A DNA stretch of 64,000 bases from Flavobacteriales bacterium UBA2306. GTDB taxonomy: Bacteria > Bacteroidota > Bacteroidia > Flavobacteriales > Weeksellaceae. Position 1 is the stretch's first letter. Each line of letters begins with the position of its first letter. Below, in pieces: positions 1 to 9,735 of the stretch. A model generated the notes under the pieces. That model saw only the letters and a program-made list of their open reading frames with translations. It did not search any database and had not been told where the DNA came from. The stretch spans positions 434,001 through 498,000 of the forward strand of contig DDVS01000004.1 in assembly GCA_002345565.1 (NCBI GenBank), read 5' to 3'. A program made the translations under genes and the position numbers.

Positions 1-368
1 GCGTCTGTCTCAACTTTCAAACTTCTGAAATTATTTCTGAACTCTGTTGCTGTTTTTCGAGCGTCTTCATTATTCTTAACAACAACTACCTGAATTTTAA
101 ACCCCATAATTTTAGGGTTCTTTCTACAAATCTCGGCATTGGTGAGTTCTCTGTTGGCTACTAAAACTTTGGACGGCGCTTTAGTATTGTTGTTGGAAGA
201 ACGGTTACAATTGTCTTCAATTTTTTCCAAAGCATCGCTAATGCGTTCATCCGAAGTAAAAGATAATTCGGTTCCGGATAAAGTGTCTTTTTTTACAACG
301 TATTGAGCATCAATTTTGTAAAAAGCAAATAATGTCGTGATAATGAAAAGCTTAAGCAGATTGTTCAT
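1..368 (-). CDS. SPOR-domain protein, partial (C-terminus off the left edge)
   Basis: The reading frame is open from an ATG at 366-368 to the window edge, giving about 122 residues. The N-terminus is a probable signal peptide (MNNLLKLFIITTLFAFYKIDA), so the product is exported. Residues from about 88 on (GFKIQVVVVKNNEDARK, then TEFRNNF) resemble the first half of a SPOR domain, which binds denuded peptidoglycan glycan strands. The rest of that domain lies outside the window. The middle is hydrophilic and Asn-rich. The gene is divergent from actA with about 185 bp between them. The SPOR assignment rests on the pattern of the first strand and helix only, so it is likely but not certain. Confidence 0.7.
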   Translation of the reverse strand, partial: MNNLLKLFIITTLFAFYKIDAQYVVKKDTLSGTELSFTSDERISDALEKIEDNCNRSSNNNTKAPSKVLVANRELTNAEICRKNPKIMGFKIQVVVVKNNEDARKTATEFRNNFRSLKVETD

Positions 369-496
369 TTATAAAATTTTTAGCAAATTTAAAATAAAAT
401 GAATGAAACACAAACCTTGTTATTTAGAACAGTTACAAATTAAAAATAAATGACAAAAACAATGCTCAAGGCTCTTCTTAATTTTTGTTAAAGTGT

Positions 497-504
497 TATT
501 TTTG
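497..504 (+). promoter_or_regulatory. Putative -7 box upstream of actA
   Basis: TATTTTTG matches the Bacteroidota -7 consensus TAnnTTTG and lies about 50 bp before the actA start. No clear -33 TTG is seen at the usual distance. Confidence 0.45.
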
Positions 505-553
505 CGGAATTGAATGTAAACTGAATAGAATTTACTAACCCAAGATTATATAA

Positions 554-1924
554 ATGATTAGTTGGAGAAAGCATTACAAAAAAGGTCTGATAGCAATTAG
601 TTTATTGTTATCAACCAGCGCTTCCATTTATGCACAGGGCGATCCAAAAAAAGGACAGGATTTGTTCAAAGCCAATTGTACCGCTTGTCACGCCTTAGAC
701 AAAAAAGTTGTAGGACCTGCTCTAGGTGGTATCGTAGAAAAGTTGAAAACAGAGCAAAATCTGGATACAGACTGGCTACACAAGTGGATTTCTAATAATG
801 AGAAGCTTAGAGCCTCTGGTGATAAATATGCCAATCAGGTTTTTGAAGAAAACGGAAAAGTAGCGATGCAGGTTTTCGAAGGAAAACTTTCGGATCAGGA
901 TATTGACGATATCTTGGCTTATACTACAAATCCACCAAAAGAAGAGCCGGCTGCTGATGCAACTGCGGAAGGTGCAACTAATGATTTAGCTTCTGTTGAA
1001 GCGGCAAAAGCTCAAGATCTTAATTCAAAAATTATGATTGCAGCTCTTATTGCAATTGCAGGGTTGTTGTTCTGGTTATTGCTTAAGATTCGTCAATTAG
1101 TAAAACTACAACAGTCTCCAGAATTATCAGAGCTTAATTCTACAAGAATCACTTCTTTCTCCGCATTGTATGAAAAATACAGTTATGTAGGAAAAGGGAT
1201 TATCGCATTGTTGGCAATTTTTGCTGCTTATGGAGTTTGGAACTGGTTGATGTGGGTTGGTGTTTACAAAGGATACGCTCCGGAACAACCAATCTATTTC
1301 TCTCACAAAATTCACGCTGGTGAAAACAAAATCGACTGTCAGCTTTGTCACTCAGGTGCTAAGTATGGTAAAGTTTCTGAGATCCCTTCTCTTAACGTTT
1401 GTATGAACTGTCACCGCTCTATTTCTGAATACAAAGGGAAATATATCGAGCCAGGAAAAGATAGAGAATTCTACACAGGAGAAATCAAGAAGATTTATCA
1501 GCACGTAGGATGGGATGAAGATAAGCAAGCTTATACGGGTAAAACTGAACCAGTTGAGTGGACAAGGATTCACAATATGCCAGATTTCGTATATTTCAAT
1601 CACTCTCAACACGTTGTTGCTGGTGAGCAGGCAATCATCAATAGTTTCAATGCTAAGCAAAAAGATGCTGCTAACAAAATTGATGTTGTTTGTAAAGCTT
1701 GTCACGGTAAAATTGATACAATGAACGTAGTTCAAATGGCTAACAACTTCACAATGGGATGGTGTATCGAATGTCACAGAACTACAGAAGTAGATATGAA
1801 CAACGGTTATAATAAAGAATACTTCAAAAATCTACACGATAAGTTGAAAAAACAATATGGTGAAGGTAGTAAAATTACTGTAGATGCGATTGGAGGTCTT
1901 GAGTGTGGTAAATGTCATTATTAA
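554..1924 (+). CDS. actA: Alternative complex III subunit ActA, multihaem cytochrome c
   Basis: ActA is the multihaem electron-transfer subunit of alternative complex III, which oxidises quinol and reduces a periplasmic acceptor. After a signal sequence there is a class I cytochrome c domain with one CXXCH (CTACH, near residue 42). Two membrane segments follow at about 160-178 and 217-238. The C-terminal half carries five more CXXCH motifs (CQLCH, CMNCH, CKACH, CIECH, CGKCH), the last at the extreme C-terminus. That makes six haem sites in all, consistent with a monohaem domain fused to a pentahaem domain. It is the first gene of a tight operon, with actB starting 21 bp downstream. Confidence 0.92.
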   Translation: MISWRKHYKKGLIAISLLLSTSASIYAQGDPKKGQDLFKANCTACHALDKKVVGPALGGIVEKLKTEQNLDTDWLHKWISNNEKLRASGDKYANQVFEENGKVAMQVFEGKLSDQDIDDILAYTTNPPKEEPAADATAEGATNDLASVEAAKAQDLNSKIMIAALIAIAGLLFWLLLKIRQLVKLQQSPELSELNSTRITSFSALYEKYSYVGKGIIALLAIFAAYGVWNWLMWVGVYKGYAPEQPIYFSHKIHAGENKIDCQLCHSGAKYGKVSEIPSLNVCMNCHRSISEYKGKYIEPGKDREFYTGEIKKIYQHVGWDEDKQAYTGKTEPVEWTRIHNMPDFVYFNHSQHVVAGEQAIINSFNAKQKDAANKIDVVCKACHGKIDTMNVVQMANNFTMGWCIECHRTTEVDMNNGYNKEYFKNLHDKLKKQYGEGSKITVDAIGGLECGKCHY

Positions 1925-1945
1925 TAACAAAAATTAGAAGTATAA

Positions 1946-4900
1946 ATGGCTTCAAATAAAATACAATTCAGAAGTATTCACGAACTAAAAGACCCAACTT
2001 TGACTGGAAAGTTAGCGGCAAAAGAGTTCCAGAATGAAATTCCGGTTGAAGAATTCTTAGATGATTCTAATAGTTCAGGAACTTCTCGTAGAGATTTCCT
2101 TAAGATATTAGGGTTTTCTACTGCAGCTGTTACATTAGCAGCTTGCGAGGCGCCGGTTCTTAAAACGATTCCTTATGTTGTAAAACCTCACGATATCATT
2201 CCTGGTATCCCGAATTTTTACGCATCTTCATATTTTGACGGTTTCGATTTCTCAAGTGTTTTGGTAAAAACAAGAGAAGGTCGTCCTATCAGAATTGACC
2301 CTAACCCAGCAGCTGGTTCATTAGGTACAACTAATGCAAGAGCTCAAGCTAGTGTTCTTTCTCTCTATGATAATGATAAAGTGAAAAAACCAGCTTTGAA
2401 CGGAGAAGAGCAAGAGAATTTCAATAAAGTTGATGATTTTATCCTTAAAGGATTAGCAGAATCTCAAGCTGGTGGTAAAAAGATTGTAGTATTATCTCAT
2501 TCTTTTCCAAGTCCAACTTTCAAAAAATTATTTGCTGATTTCAAAACAAAATATCCTTCTGCTGAATTAATCACTTACGATGCATATCCTTACGCTGCGG
2601 CTTTGGATGCTGCACAGGAAGTTTTCGGACAAAGAGCATTACCAGTTTATGATTTGAGTACAAGTCAATTGGTAGTTTCTTTCAACGCAGATTTCTTAGG
2701 AGATTATAACGGAGGAAGTCTAGAAGTTTCTTACGCTGCTGCTAGAAAACCTGGAGAAAATATGCTAAGACATATTCAGGTTGAATCTAATATGAGCTTA
2801 ACAGGAGCTAACTCAGATTCAAGATATAAATTGAAGCCAAGTGCAGTTTTCAAAACTTTGGTAGAAGTTTATAACGGTCTTAACGGTGGAACTTCTGATA
2901 AAACAGCTTCTGCAATTGTTAAAGAACTTCAAGCTAAAGGCGACAAAGCTGTTGTTTTTGCAGATGGTTCAAAAGCGGCTTATGTTTTAGCTCACTTAAT
3001 CAATCAAAAATTAGGTTCTAAAGCTTTTACTGGTAAAGCTAATTTCCTTAAAGAATACGATAACGCAAGATTCAACGAGTTTGTTTCTTGGTTAAATGGA
3101 GGACAAGTTGGTGTTTTAATTACCAATAATGTGAATCCGGTTTACTCTCACGCAAAAGGAAAAACTTTGTTTGAAGCATTCAAAAAAGTTCCTTATTCTG
3201 TAGCGATTGTAGACAAGAAGAATGATATGTACAAAGCTTCTAAAGCAGTGATTCCTTATACGCACTGGTTAGAATCTTGGGGAGATATCACTCCTGAAAC
3301 AGGAGCTTACTCTTTAATGCAGCCAACAATTCAGAAGATTTATACTTCTAGACAAGTTGAAGAATCTTTATTAGTTTGGATTAATGGTAAAAATAGTCCT
3401 GCTAATAGTTATTATAATTATTTAAAAGCAAATGCTTTAACGCTTAACGGAGGTCTTTCTTTCAACAAAAATCTTTACAATGGTTTCGCGAACGGAGGTC
3501 TTTCAATGGGATTAAGCTATGCTGGAGGAAACGCAGCTCAAGCAATTGCAGAATTATCAAAATTCAATAATTCAGAATTTCAATTACAACTTTATACTAA
3601 ATCAGGTATCGGTGACGGAACACAGTCTAACAACCCTTGGTTGATGGAGCTTCCGGACCCAATCTCTAGATTGTCTTGGGATAACTACTTAACCATTTCT
3701 CCAAAAGATGCTAAAACTCTTGATATTGAGAATAGTCTTAATGCAAGAATGCAGTTGGATGGAGATACTGTTAAATTGACAGTAAACGGAGTTACGCTTG
3801 AAAAGGTTCCAGTATTTATTCAGCCGGGTCAAGCAGAGGGCTCATTAGGATTGGCGCTTGGTTATGGTAAAAAAGATTCTGGTAAAGTTGCGGAAACAGG
3901 AATCAATGCCTATCCATTATTCGACGGTTACAATACAGTTATTTCTAATGTTAAAATTGAAAAAACTGGAGAAACTCACGAATTTGCAGGAATGCAGCTT
4001 CAAAATACATTGATGGGTCGTTACGAAATTGCTAAAGAAGTTTCTTTAGAAGATTTTATTAATAAACCTGTGGATGACTGGAATGCACCTTTGAAAATGC
4101 ACACTATTGGTGGTGAGCTTCCAATTGGAAAGGTGGACCTTTGGGATTCTTATGATGATACAGACGGTCCTCACTTCAACTTATCAGTTGACCTTAACTC
4201 TTGTACCGGTTGTGGCGCTTGTGTTATAGCTTGTCAGGCAGAAAACAACGTTCCTGTTGTTGGAAAAGAAGAAATTAGAATGTCTAGAGATATGTATTGG
4301 TTAAGAATTGACCGTTACTACTCTTCTGAAGAAAAAGTTGAAGTTTACGAAGGTCTTAAAGAAGGAATGGCAGTGCCAGAACTTTACGGAAGTAGCCTTC
4401 TAGGAATTGAAGGAGCTTTGGAAAATGCGGCTGATAATCCAGACGTAATCTTCCAGCCGGTAATGTGTCAGCACTGTAACCATGCACCTTGTGAAACAGT
4501 TTGTCCAGTAGCTGCAACATCTCACGGTAAGCAAGGTCAAAACCAAATGGCTTACAACAGATGTATCGGTACTAGATATTGTGCAAACAACTGTCCGTAC
4601 AAAGTAAGAAGATTCAACTGGTTCAACTATGCGTTGAATGACAAGTTCGATTTCAATATGAACAATGATTTGGGAAGAATGGTTCTTAACCCAGATGTTG
4701 TAACAAGAACAAGAGGGGTAATGGAGAAATGTTCTCTTTGTATCCAAGAAACGCAGCTTACAATCCTGAATGCTAAGAAGGAGGGAAGAAGAGTGACTGA
4801 TGCAGAATTCCAAGGTGCTGTTGCTTGTGCATCTGCTTGTTCTACAGGCGCTATGAAATTCGGTGATATGAATGACGTAGAATCTGAAGTTAGAAGCTTG

Positions 4901-5005
4901 TTCAACGGGAATAGAAAATATACTTTGCTTGAAGAGATTGGTACAAAACCAAACGTATTCTATCACGCAAAGATCAGAAACAGAAAAGAAGAGAAAAACG
5001 TTTAA
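1946..5005 (+). CDS. actB: Alternative complex III subunit ActB, molybdopterin-like/iron-sulfur protein
   Basis: ActB fuses a region related to the catalytic subunit of molybdopterin oxidoreductases (in this family without the cofactor) to a four-cluster ferredoxin-like region. A twin-arginine motif (SRRDFLK, residues 47-53) is followed by a hydrophobic stretch and a lipobox (LAAC, Cys67), so the protein is probably Tat-exported and lipidated. The C-terminal third holds four cysteine groups: CTGCGACVIAC, CQHCNHAPCETVCP, CIGTRYCANNCP, and a last set with CSLC and CASAC. These fit three [4Fe-4S] clusters and one [3Fe-4S] cluster known from the family. At 1019 residues it is of normal length. 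It lies between actA and actC with gaps of about 20 bp. Confidence 0.93.
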   Translation: MASNKIQFRSIHELKDPTLTGKLAAKEFQNEIPVEEFLDDSNSSGTSRRDFLKILGFSTAAVTLAACEAPVLKTIPYVVKPHDIIPGIPNFYASSYFDGFDFSSVLVKTREGRPIRIDPNPAAGSLGTTNARAQASVLSLYDNDKVKKPALNGEEQENFNKVDDFILKGLAESQAGGKKIVVLSHSFPSPTFKKLFADFKTKYPSAELITYDAYPYAAALDAAQEVFGQRALPVYDLSTSQLVVSFNADFLGDYNGGSLEVSYAAARKPGENMLRHIQVESNMSLTGANSDSRYKLKPSAVFKTLVEVYNGLNGGTSDKTASAIVKELQAKGDKAVVFADGSKAAYVLAHLINQKLGSKAFTGKANFLKEYDNARFNEFVSWLNGGQVGVLITNNVNPVYSHAKGKTLFEAFKKVPYSVAIVDKKNDMYKASKAVIPYTHWLESWGDITPETGAYSLMQPTIQKIYTSRQVEESLLVWINGKNSPANSYYNYLKANALTLNGGLSFNKNLYNGFANGGLSMGLSYAGGNAAQAIAELSKFNNSEFQLQLYTKSGIGDGTQSNNPWLMELPDPISRLSWDNYLTISPKDAKTLDIENSLNARMQLDGDTVKLTVNGVTLEKVPVFIQPGQAEGSLGLALGYGKKDSGKVAETGINAYPLFDGYNTVISNVKIEKTGETHEFAGMQLQNTLMGRYEIAKEVSLEDFINKPVDDWNAPLKMHTIGGELPIGKVDLWDSYDDTDGPHFNLSVDLNSCTGCGACVIACQAENNVPVVGKEEIRMSRDMYWLRIDRYYSSEEKVEVYEGLKEGMAVPELYGSSLLGIEGALENAADNPDVIFQPVMCQHCNHAPCETVCPVAATSHGKQGQNQMAYNRCIGTRYCANNCPYKVRRFNWFNYALNDKFDFNMNNDLGRMVLNPDVVTRTRGVMEKCSLCIQETQLTILNAKKEGRRVTDAEFQGAVACASACSTGAMKFGDMNDVESEVRSLFNGNRKYTLLEEIGTKPNVFYHAKIRNRKEEKNV

Positions 5006-5023
5006 ATAATAAATAGGTAAAAA

Positions 5024-6421
5024 ATGTCAGGACATTACGAAGCTCCGATAAGGGAACCTTTAATTATTGGTCATAAGACTTATCACGATATCACAGAAGA
5101 TATCGCAAGACCTATCGAAGAACGTGCAGGTAAATTATGGTGGGCATCTTTGTATGCGGCCTTGATTCTGTTCGTTTATGGATTTGGTTGTATCGCTTAC
5201 ACAATAGGAACCGGAATTGGTGCGTGGGGACTTAACAGAACTATTAACTGGGGTTGGGATATTACCAATTTCGTATGGTGGGTAGGTATTGGTCACGCAG
5301 GCACACTAATCTCTGCGGTACTATTATTATTTAGACAAAGATGGAGAATGTCTGTTAACCGTTCTGCGGAAGCGATGACTATCTTCGCCGTTTGTCAGGC
5401 AGCTATCTTCCCGGTAATTCACATGGGTAGAGTTTGGGTTGGATATTGGGTTTTCCCTTTACCAAACCAGTTTGGTACACTTTGGACCAACTTTAACTCG
5501 CCGTTACTTTGGGACGTATTTGCAATCTCGACTTATTTCTCCGTATCAGTTGTATTCTGGTTTATGGGATTGATTCCTGACTTTGCAATGATTAGAGATA
5601 GAGCTAAGACGCCATTTAATAAAAAGATTTATACACTTCTTGCATTCGGATGGGGTGGAAAAGCAAAACACTGGCAAAGATTTGAAGAACTTTCTTTGGT
5701 TCTTGCAGGTTTGGCAACGCCGCTTGTATTCTCGGTACACACAACGGTATCATTTGACTTTGCTACGTCGGTAATCAAAGGATGGCACTCAACTATCTAT
5801 CCTCCTTACTTCGTTGCTGGTGCGATTTTCTCAGGATTCGCAATGGTGCAGACACTATTGTTAGTAGCAAGAAAAGTTTGTCACTTAGAAGATTATATCA
5901 CAATGTACCACATCGAGATTATGAATATCGTAATCGTTGTAACAGGTGGTATGGTAACAGTAGCTTACGCAACTGAATATTTCATCGGATGGTATTCTGG
6001 GTCAAGATTCGAAGATTTTACTTATCTATCTCCTGGAGCAGCTGTTGGGCCTTATTGGTGGGCATTCTGGGCATTGATTATCTGTAACTTGGTTGTACCA
6101 GCAGCGTTCTGGTTCAAAAAAGTGAGAACTAATATCTTCTGGACATTCATCATCGCATTGATTATCAACATCGGTATGTGGTTTGAGCGTTTTGATATTA
6201 TCGTAATCAACTTGTCTAGAGATTATCTACCATCATCTTGGACAATGTTTAAACCAACCATTATTGATGTTGGTGTATATCTTGGAACAATAGGATTTTT
6301 CTCTGTATTATTCCTTTTGTATGCGAGAACATTCCCTGTAATTGCACAGGCAGAATTGAAGAGTATTTTGAAAATTTCCGGTGAAACTTATAAAGCAAAA
6401 GAAGGAGATGAGCACCACTAA
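5024..6421 (+). CDS. actC: Alternative complex III subunit ActC, NrfD/PsrC-like quinol-binding membrane protein
   Basis: ActC is an NrfD/PsrC-family integral membrane subunit that holds a quinol-binding site facing the iron-sulfur subunit ActB. The 465-residue protein shows about ten hydrophobic helices rich in Trp, Gly and aromatic residues. They begin near residue 42 (LYAALILFVYGFGC) and end in a long C-terminal helix (LGTIGFFSVLFLLYA). The N-terminal cytoplasmic stretch and the YDITEDI-like lead are typical. Its 3' end overlaps the start of actD by 14 bp, suggesting translational coupling. ActF, two genes on, is a second protein of the same fold. Confidence 0.9.
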   Translation: MSGHYEAPIREPLIIGHKTYHDITEDIARPIEERAGKLWWASLYAALILFVYGFGCIAYTIGTGIGAWGLNRTINWGWDITNFVWWVGIGHAGTLISAVLLLFRQRWRMSVNRSAEAMTIFAVCQAAIFPVIHMGRVWVGYWVFPLPNQFGTLWTNFNSPLLWDVFAISTYFSVSVVFWFMGLIPDFAMIRDRAKTPFNKKIYTLLAFGWGGKAKHWQRFEELSLVLAGLATPLVFSVHTTVSFDFATSVIKGWHSTIYPPYFVAGAIFSGFAMVQTLLLVARKVCHLEDYITMYHIEIMNIVIVVTGGMVTVAYATEYFIGWYSGSRFEDFTYLSPGAAVGPYWWAFWALIICNLVVPAAFWFKKVRTNIFWTFIIALIINIGMWFERFDIIVINLSRDYLPSSWTMFKPTIIDVGVYLGTIGFFSVLFLLYARTFPVIAQAELKSILKISGETYKAKEGDEHH

Positions 6422-6929
6422 GATTATATATGGACTTTACGGCGACGACGATGATTTGATGCACGGCGTTAAAGCCTTCAATGATAAAGGAATTAGGATA
6501 AATGAAGTTTATACACCGTTCCCTGTTCACGGACTAGACAAAGCTCTTGGTTTAAAGAAAACCAGAATTTCTGATGCAGCATTTATATACGCTTGTTATG
6601 GAGTTACCATTGGTATCACAATGACAGCCTATATTATGAACCACGACTGGCCGCAGAATATTGGTGGTAAACCTTCTTTTACCTGGATTAATAACTTCCC
6701 AGCTTTTATTGATCCGATGTTCGAGCTTATGGTATTCTGTTCTGCTCACTTAATGTCATTAACATTTCTTGTGAGAAACAAAATGTATCCAGGTGCTAAA
6801 CCTCAGAATCCGGATCCTAGAACTACAGATGACAAATTTATGATGGAGTTTGTTTCTGATGATGTTGAAACGATTAAACAACTGTTAATTGATACAGGTG
6901 TTGAAGAAATAACCGTAAAAGATGCCTAA
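6408..6929 (+). CDS. actD: Alternative complex III subunit ActD (DUF3341 type)
   Basis: ActD is a small membrane subunit of alternative complex III. The start chosen is the ATG at 6408 (MSTTKIIYGLYGDDDD) rather than one 27 bp upstream. It gives the usual N-terminus of DUF3341 proteins and is preceded by GAAGGAG, a rare SD-like stretch, although only one base away. The soluble N-terminal domain contains GLYGDDDDLMHGVKAF. Two membrane helices follow (AAFIYACYGVTIGITMTAYI and FELMVFCSAHLMSLTFLV), and the tail is acidic. It overlaps actC by 14 bp and actE by 8 bp, so the operon is translationally compact. Confidence 0.88.
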   Translation: MSTTKIIYGLYGDDDDLMHGVKAFNDKGIRINEVYTPFPVHGLDKALGLKKTRISDAAFIYACYGVTIGITMTAYIMNHDWPQNIGGKPSFTWINNFPAFIDPMFELMVFCSAHLMSLTFLVRNKMYPGAKPQNPDPRTTDDKFMMEFVSDDVETIKQLLIDTGVEEITVKDA

Positions 6930-7617
6930 GATGAAGAATAGTATATTAAAAATTACAGCAATCTTTGGTTTAACTACTGTTTTACTAAATTCTTGCGGTC
7001 CAAAAGATAACCCACCTTTGGTCTATTTTCCTGATATGTATTTTCCTGTCGCTTATGATCCATTGATGAAAGCTAAGGATGCATATTCTGACCACGAAAA
7101 TGAAATCCCTGCTTTTGTAGCTCGTAACGGAGCAACTGGACTTTCTCCTGTAGAAGGAACTGTTCCTCAAAACAAAGACGGAATTATTAGTGAGGAAACG
7201 TTACCTAAAAATGTTGATGAATATAATGCAGGTTATGATGCTTCAAAATTGGTTACAGCTTCTCCTTTAAATCCTAAAAATCTTGAAAAAGATCTAGCTA
7301 GAGGAAAAGTATTGTTCGACCATACTTGTTCTGCCTGTCACGGTACAGGAGGTGATGGACAAGGACCAATTGTAAAAAGCGGTGCTTATTCTGGAGTTCC
7401 TAATTATGCGGACAGAGATATCACAATCGGTTCTATCCACTATGTTTTGACTAATGGTAGAAACGCAATGGGTTCTTATGCAGGACAATTAAATGTTGGT
7501 GACAGATGGAGAGTAGCATTATATGTTTATAACACCTTTAAAGCGCCAACTGCTACCGCAACTCCTGCTGAAACAGCTGCGCCAGCAACTACAGACGTTA
7601 AAACCAATACTAAATAA
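6922..7617 (+). CDS. actE: Alternative complex III subunit ActE, monohaem cytochrome c lipoprotein
   Basis: ActE is the monohaem cytochrome c subunit. The N-terminus is a lipoprotein signal (hydrophobic stretch, then LLNSC), so the protein is anchored by lipid on the periplasmic face. One haem site, CSACH, is near residue 136 in the context FDHTCSACHGTGGDG, and a Met ligand may be the one in NAMGSYAG. The C-terminal tail is Ala/Thr/Pro-rich. Translation could start at 6922, overlapping actD by 8 bp, or at the Met 9 bp later; either leaves the lipobox intact. The gene sits in its canonical place between actD and actF. Confidence 0.9.
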   Translation: MPKMKNSILKITAIFGLTTVLLNSCGPKDNPPLVYFPDMYFPVAYDPLMKAKDAYSDHENEIPAFVARNGATGLSPVEGTVPQNKDGIISEETLPKNVDEYNAGYDASKLVTASPLNPKNLEKDLARGKVLFDHTCSACHGTGGDGQGPIVKSGAYSGVPNYADRDITIGSIHYVLTNGRNAMGSYAGQLNVGDRWRVALYVYNTFKAPTATATPAETAAPATTDVKTNTK

Positions 7618-7629
7618 AAAAAGAAGAAA

Positions 7630-8964
7630 ATGTATAGTTTTTCACCTAAATTAAGATTATATTCAATTATACTCATTGTTGTAGGAGTTGCTTTATTCGG
7701 TATTGGTTATGCACTTAACCACGGATTGGATGATACGGCAATCTCTCATTGGATGGAGTCAGTCCATTCAAAAGGGCACGAAGCGCCTTCTCATTCCAGC
7801 GAGTTAGTCGGTCCTCAAGACCACGATTCGCATTTGGAGCACGCTAAACATCAGATTCATAATCAACCGTTAGCAGCCATTCATACATTTGCAGTTTTTG
7901 CTTTTGGAATCAGTTGTTGTGCATTATTCTTTTACAGCATTCAGCACGCTGCACACGCAGGTTGGTCTATTATTGTAACAAGAGTAATGGAAGCGATTGC
8001 TTCATACATTCCTTACGGAGGAGCACTTTTAGTAATTATTATGTTACTGAATATTACACATCAAGGTCACCTTTTCCATTGGATGGACGAAAGTCTTACC
8101 ACACCCGGAGATCCTAATTTTGATGTTATTTTATTCGAAAAGAAAAAATTCCTTAATATTCCTTTCTACGCAATTAGAACGATAATCTATGTTGCAGGAG
8201 CTTGGTTTTTTGTTTGGAAACTTAAAAGTACTTCAAAGAAAGTTGATGAGAACAAAGGAGATAGAAAAATCTACGCTAGTTTGTATAGCTGGAGTGTTGG
8301 TTACATCGCATTCTTCGGATTTGCTTCTGCAGCTTGGGCTTGGGATTGGTTGATGTCAATTGACCCGCACTGGTATTCTACACTTTATATCTGGTATTCA
8401 ATGGTTAGTTGTTTGTCAACTTCTATTGCTGTAATGATTTTGATTAGTGTTTATCTAAAGAAAAAAGGAGTTTATCCTCAGTTCAATAACAACCACCTTC
8501 ACGATCTTGGTAAATTCTTATTTGCTACTAGTTTGTTGTGGACCTACCTTTGGTTCTGTCAGTTTATGCTTTATTGGTATGCTAACGTACCAGAAGAGGT
8601 TAACTATTTCTTTGGAAGATTTGAATATTATGGACCTACCTTCTTGCCAATGCTTGTGGTAAACTTTCTAGCTCCTTTATTGGTTTTAGTAAGCAGTAGC
8701 ATCAAGAGAAATTATAAAGTAGTTACATTTATGGCTGTTTTAGTAATTTTTGGACATGCGGTAGATTATTTCAATATGGTAATGCCAGGTACAGTTGGTC
8801 CTTATTGGAACAATGCTTCAAACGCATTCTTGGTATTAGGTTCATTTGTTTTCATCGTAGGATTGTTTGTTTTCACAATAATGACAGCTTTATCAAAATT
8901 AAAGTTGATGCCTACAGGAAACCCTTTCTTCCACGAATCGGAGATTTACGAATATCCTTTCTAA
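7630..8964 (+). CDS. actF: Alternative complex III subunit ActF, second NrfD-like membrane subunit
   Basis: ActF is the second large membrane subunit of alternative complex III, a paralogue of ActC without a complete quinol site in the known structures. The 444-residue protein has about ten hydrophobic helices. An N-terminal helix is followed by a His-rich periplasmic loop (residues about 40-80). Later segments include SVGYIAFFGFASAAWAWDWL and LFVFTIMTALSKL. It closes the act operon 12 bp after actE. A good intrinsic terminator follows at 8986-9013, so the six genes form a complete transcription unit without cytochrome oxidase genes. Confidence 0.9.
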   Translation: MYSFSPKLRLYSIILIVVGVALFGIGYALNHGLDDTAISHWMESVHSKGHEAPSHSSELVGPQDHDSHLEHAKHQIHNQPLAAIHTFAVFAFGISCCALFFYSIQHAAHAGWSIIVTRVMEAIASYIPYGGALLVIIMLLNITHQGHLFHWMDESLTTPGDPNFDVILFEKKKFLNIPFYAIRTIIYVAGAWFFVWKLKSTSKKVDENKGDRKIYASLYSWSVGYIAFFGFASAAWAWDWLMSIDPHWYSTLYIWYSMVSCLSTSIAVMILISVYLKKKGVYPQFNNNHLHDLGKFLFATSLLWTYLWFCQFMLYWYANVPEEVNYFFGRFEYYGPTFLPMLVVNFLAPLLVLVSSSIKRNYKVVTFMAVLVIFGHAVDYFNMVMPGTVGPYWNNASNAFLVLGSFVFIVGLFVFTIMTALSKLKLMPTGNPFFHESEIYEYPF

Positions 8965-8985
8965 TTAATTTTAGAATTAAAATAG

Positions 8986-9013
8986 AACCCAGCAGTGATG
9001 TTGGGTTTTTTTA
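8986..9013 (+). terminator. Intrinsic terminator of the act operon
   Basis: A nine-base stem (AACCCAGCA with TGTTGGGTT, one G-T pair), a GTGA loop and a run of seven T follow actF directly. Confidence 0.8.
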
Positions 9014-9038
9014 TTAACTTTAAAGAAACAATAAACAA

Positions 9039-9734
9039 ATGATTCAAAAGATTCCAATCGAAAATATCCTCTTTCTTGATATCGAAACTGTTCCTCAAAT
9101 TGATAGTTGGAACAATGTAGATCCTACGACTCAATACCTTTGGGATAAGAAAACCAGATTCCAAAGAAAAGAAGAAATTGAGGCTTCTGATTTTTATGAA
9201 GAACGAGCCGGAATAATGGCAGAATTCGGGATGGTTGTCTGCATTTCTATCGGAATGATGGATAATAACACGGGAAAACTAAAAATTAAGACCTTTTCTG
9301 GGCAGGAAAAAGATTTATTAAATTCATTCTGTGAGTTGTTTAACAGTCCTCGATTGAATAATGTGATTCTTTGTGCGCACAATGGAAAGGAATTCGATTT
9401 TCCTTATATTGCTAGGAGGCTTTTAATTAATGGAATCCAACCACCAGTTCCGTTTCAAATGTTTGGCAAGAAACCTTGGGAAATCCCTCATATCGATACA
9501 ATGGAACTCTGGAAATTTGGAGATTGGAAAAGTTATGTTTCGCTGGAATTATTGGCTCATATCTTTGGAATTCCTACTCCGAAAGATGATATTGACGGAA
9601 GTATGGTGACGGATATTTTTTACAAAGACGGCGATATAGACAGAATCATTCATTATTGTGAAAAAGATGTCTTAACTTTGGCAAATGTTTTCAGACGGAT
9701 GCGTCAGGAAGATTTATTAAAAAGATTAGATTAA
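9039..9734 (+). CDS. Predicted 3'-5' exonuclease of the PolB-exonuclease-like family
   Basis: This is a stand-alone DEDD-type 3'-5' exonuclease related to the proofreading domain of family B polymerases (the DNA_pol_B_exo2 group). The acidic motifs are visible: Exo I as LFLDIETVP near residue 15, Exo II in AHNGKEFDFPYIARRL, and Exo III in YCEKDVLTLANVF near the C-terminus. At 231 residues it is a single nuclease domain with no polymerase part. The substrate cannot be read from the sequence. It stands one base upstream of the DUF59 gene and is probably cotranscribed with it. A near-consensus -7 box (TAACTTTA) precedes it. Confidence 0.85.
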   Translation: MIQKIPIENILFLDIETVPQIDSWNNVDPTTQYLWDKKTRFQRKEEIEASDFYEERAGIMAEFGMVVCISIGMMDNNTGKLKIKTFSGQEKDLLNSFCELFNSPRLNNVILCAHNGKEFDFPYIARRLLINGIQPPVPFQMFGKKPWEIPHIDTMELWKFGDWKSYVSLELLAHIFGIPTPKDDIDGSMVTDIFYKDGDIDRIIHYCEKDVLTLANVFRRMRQEDLLKRLD

Positions 9735-9735
9735 A

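Noticed and set aside
1352..1777. A 141-codon frame on the minus strand inside actA
   Set aside because: It is antisense to a clearly conserved six-haem cytochrome gene, has no recognisable domain, and its composition is that of a shadow frame.
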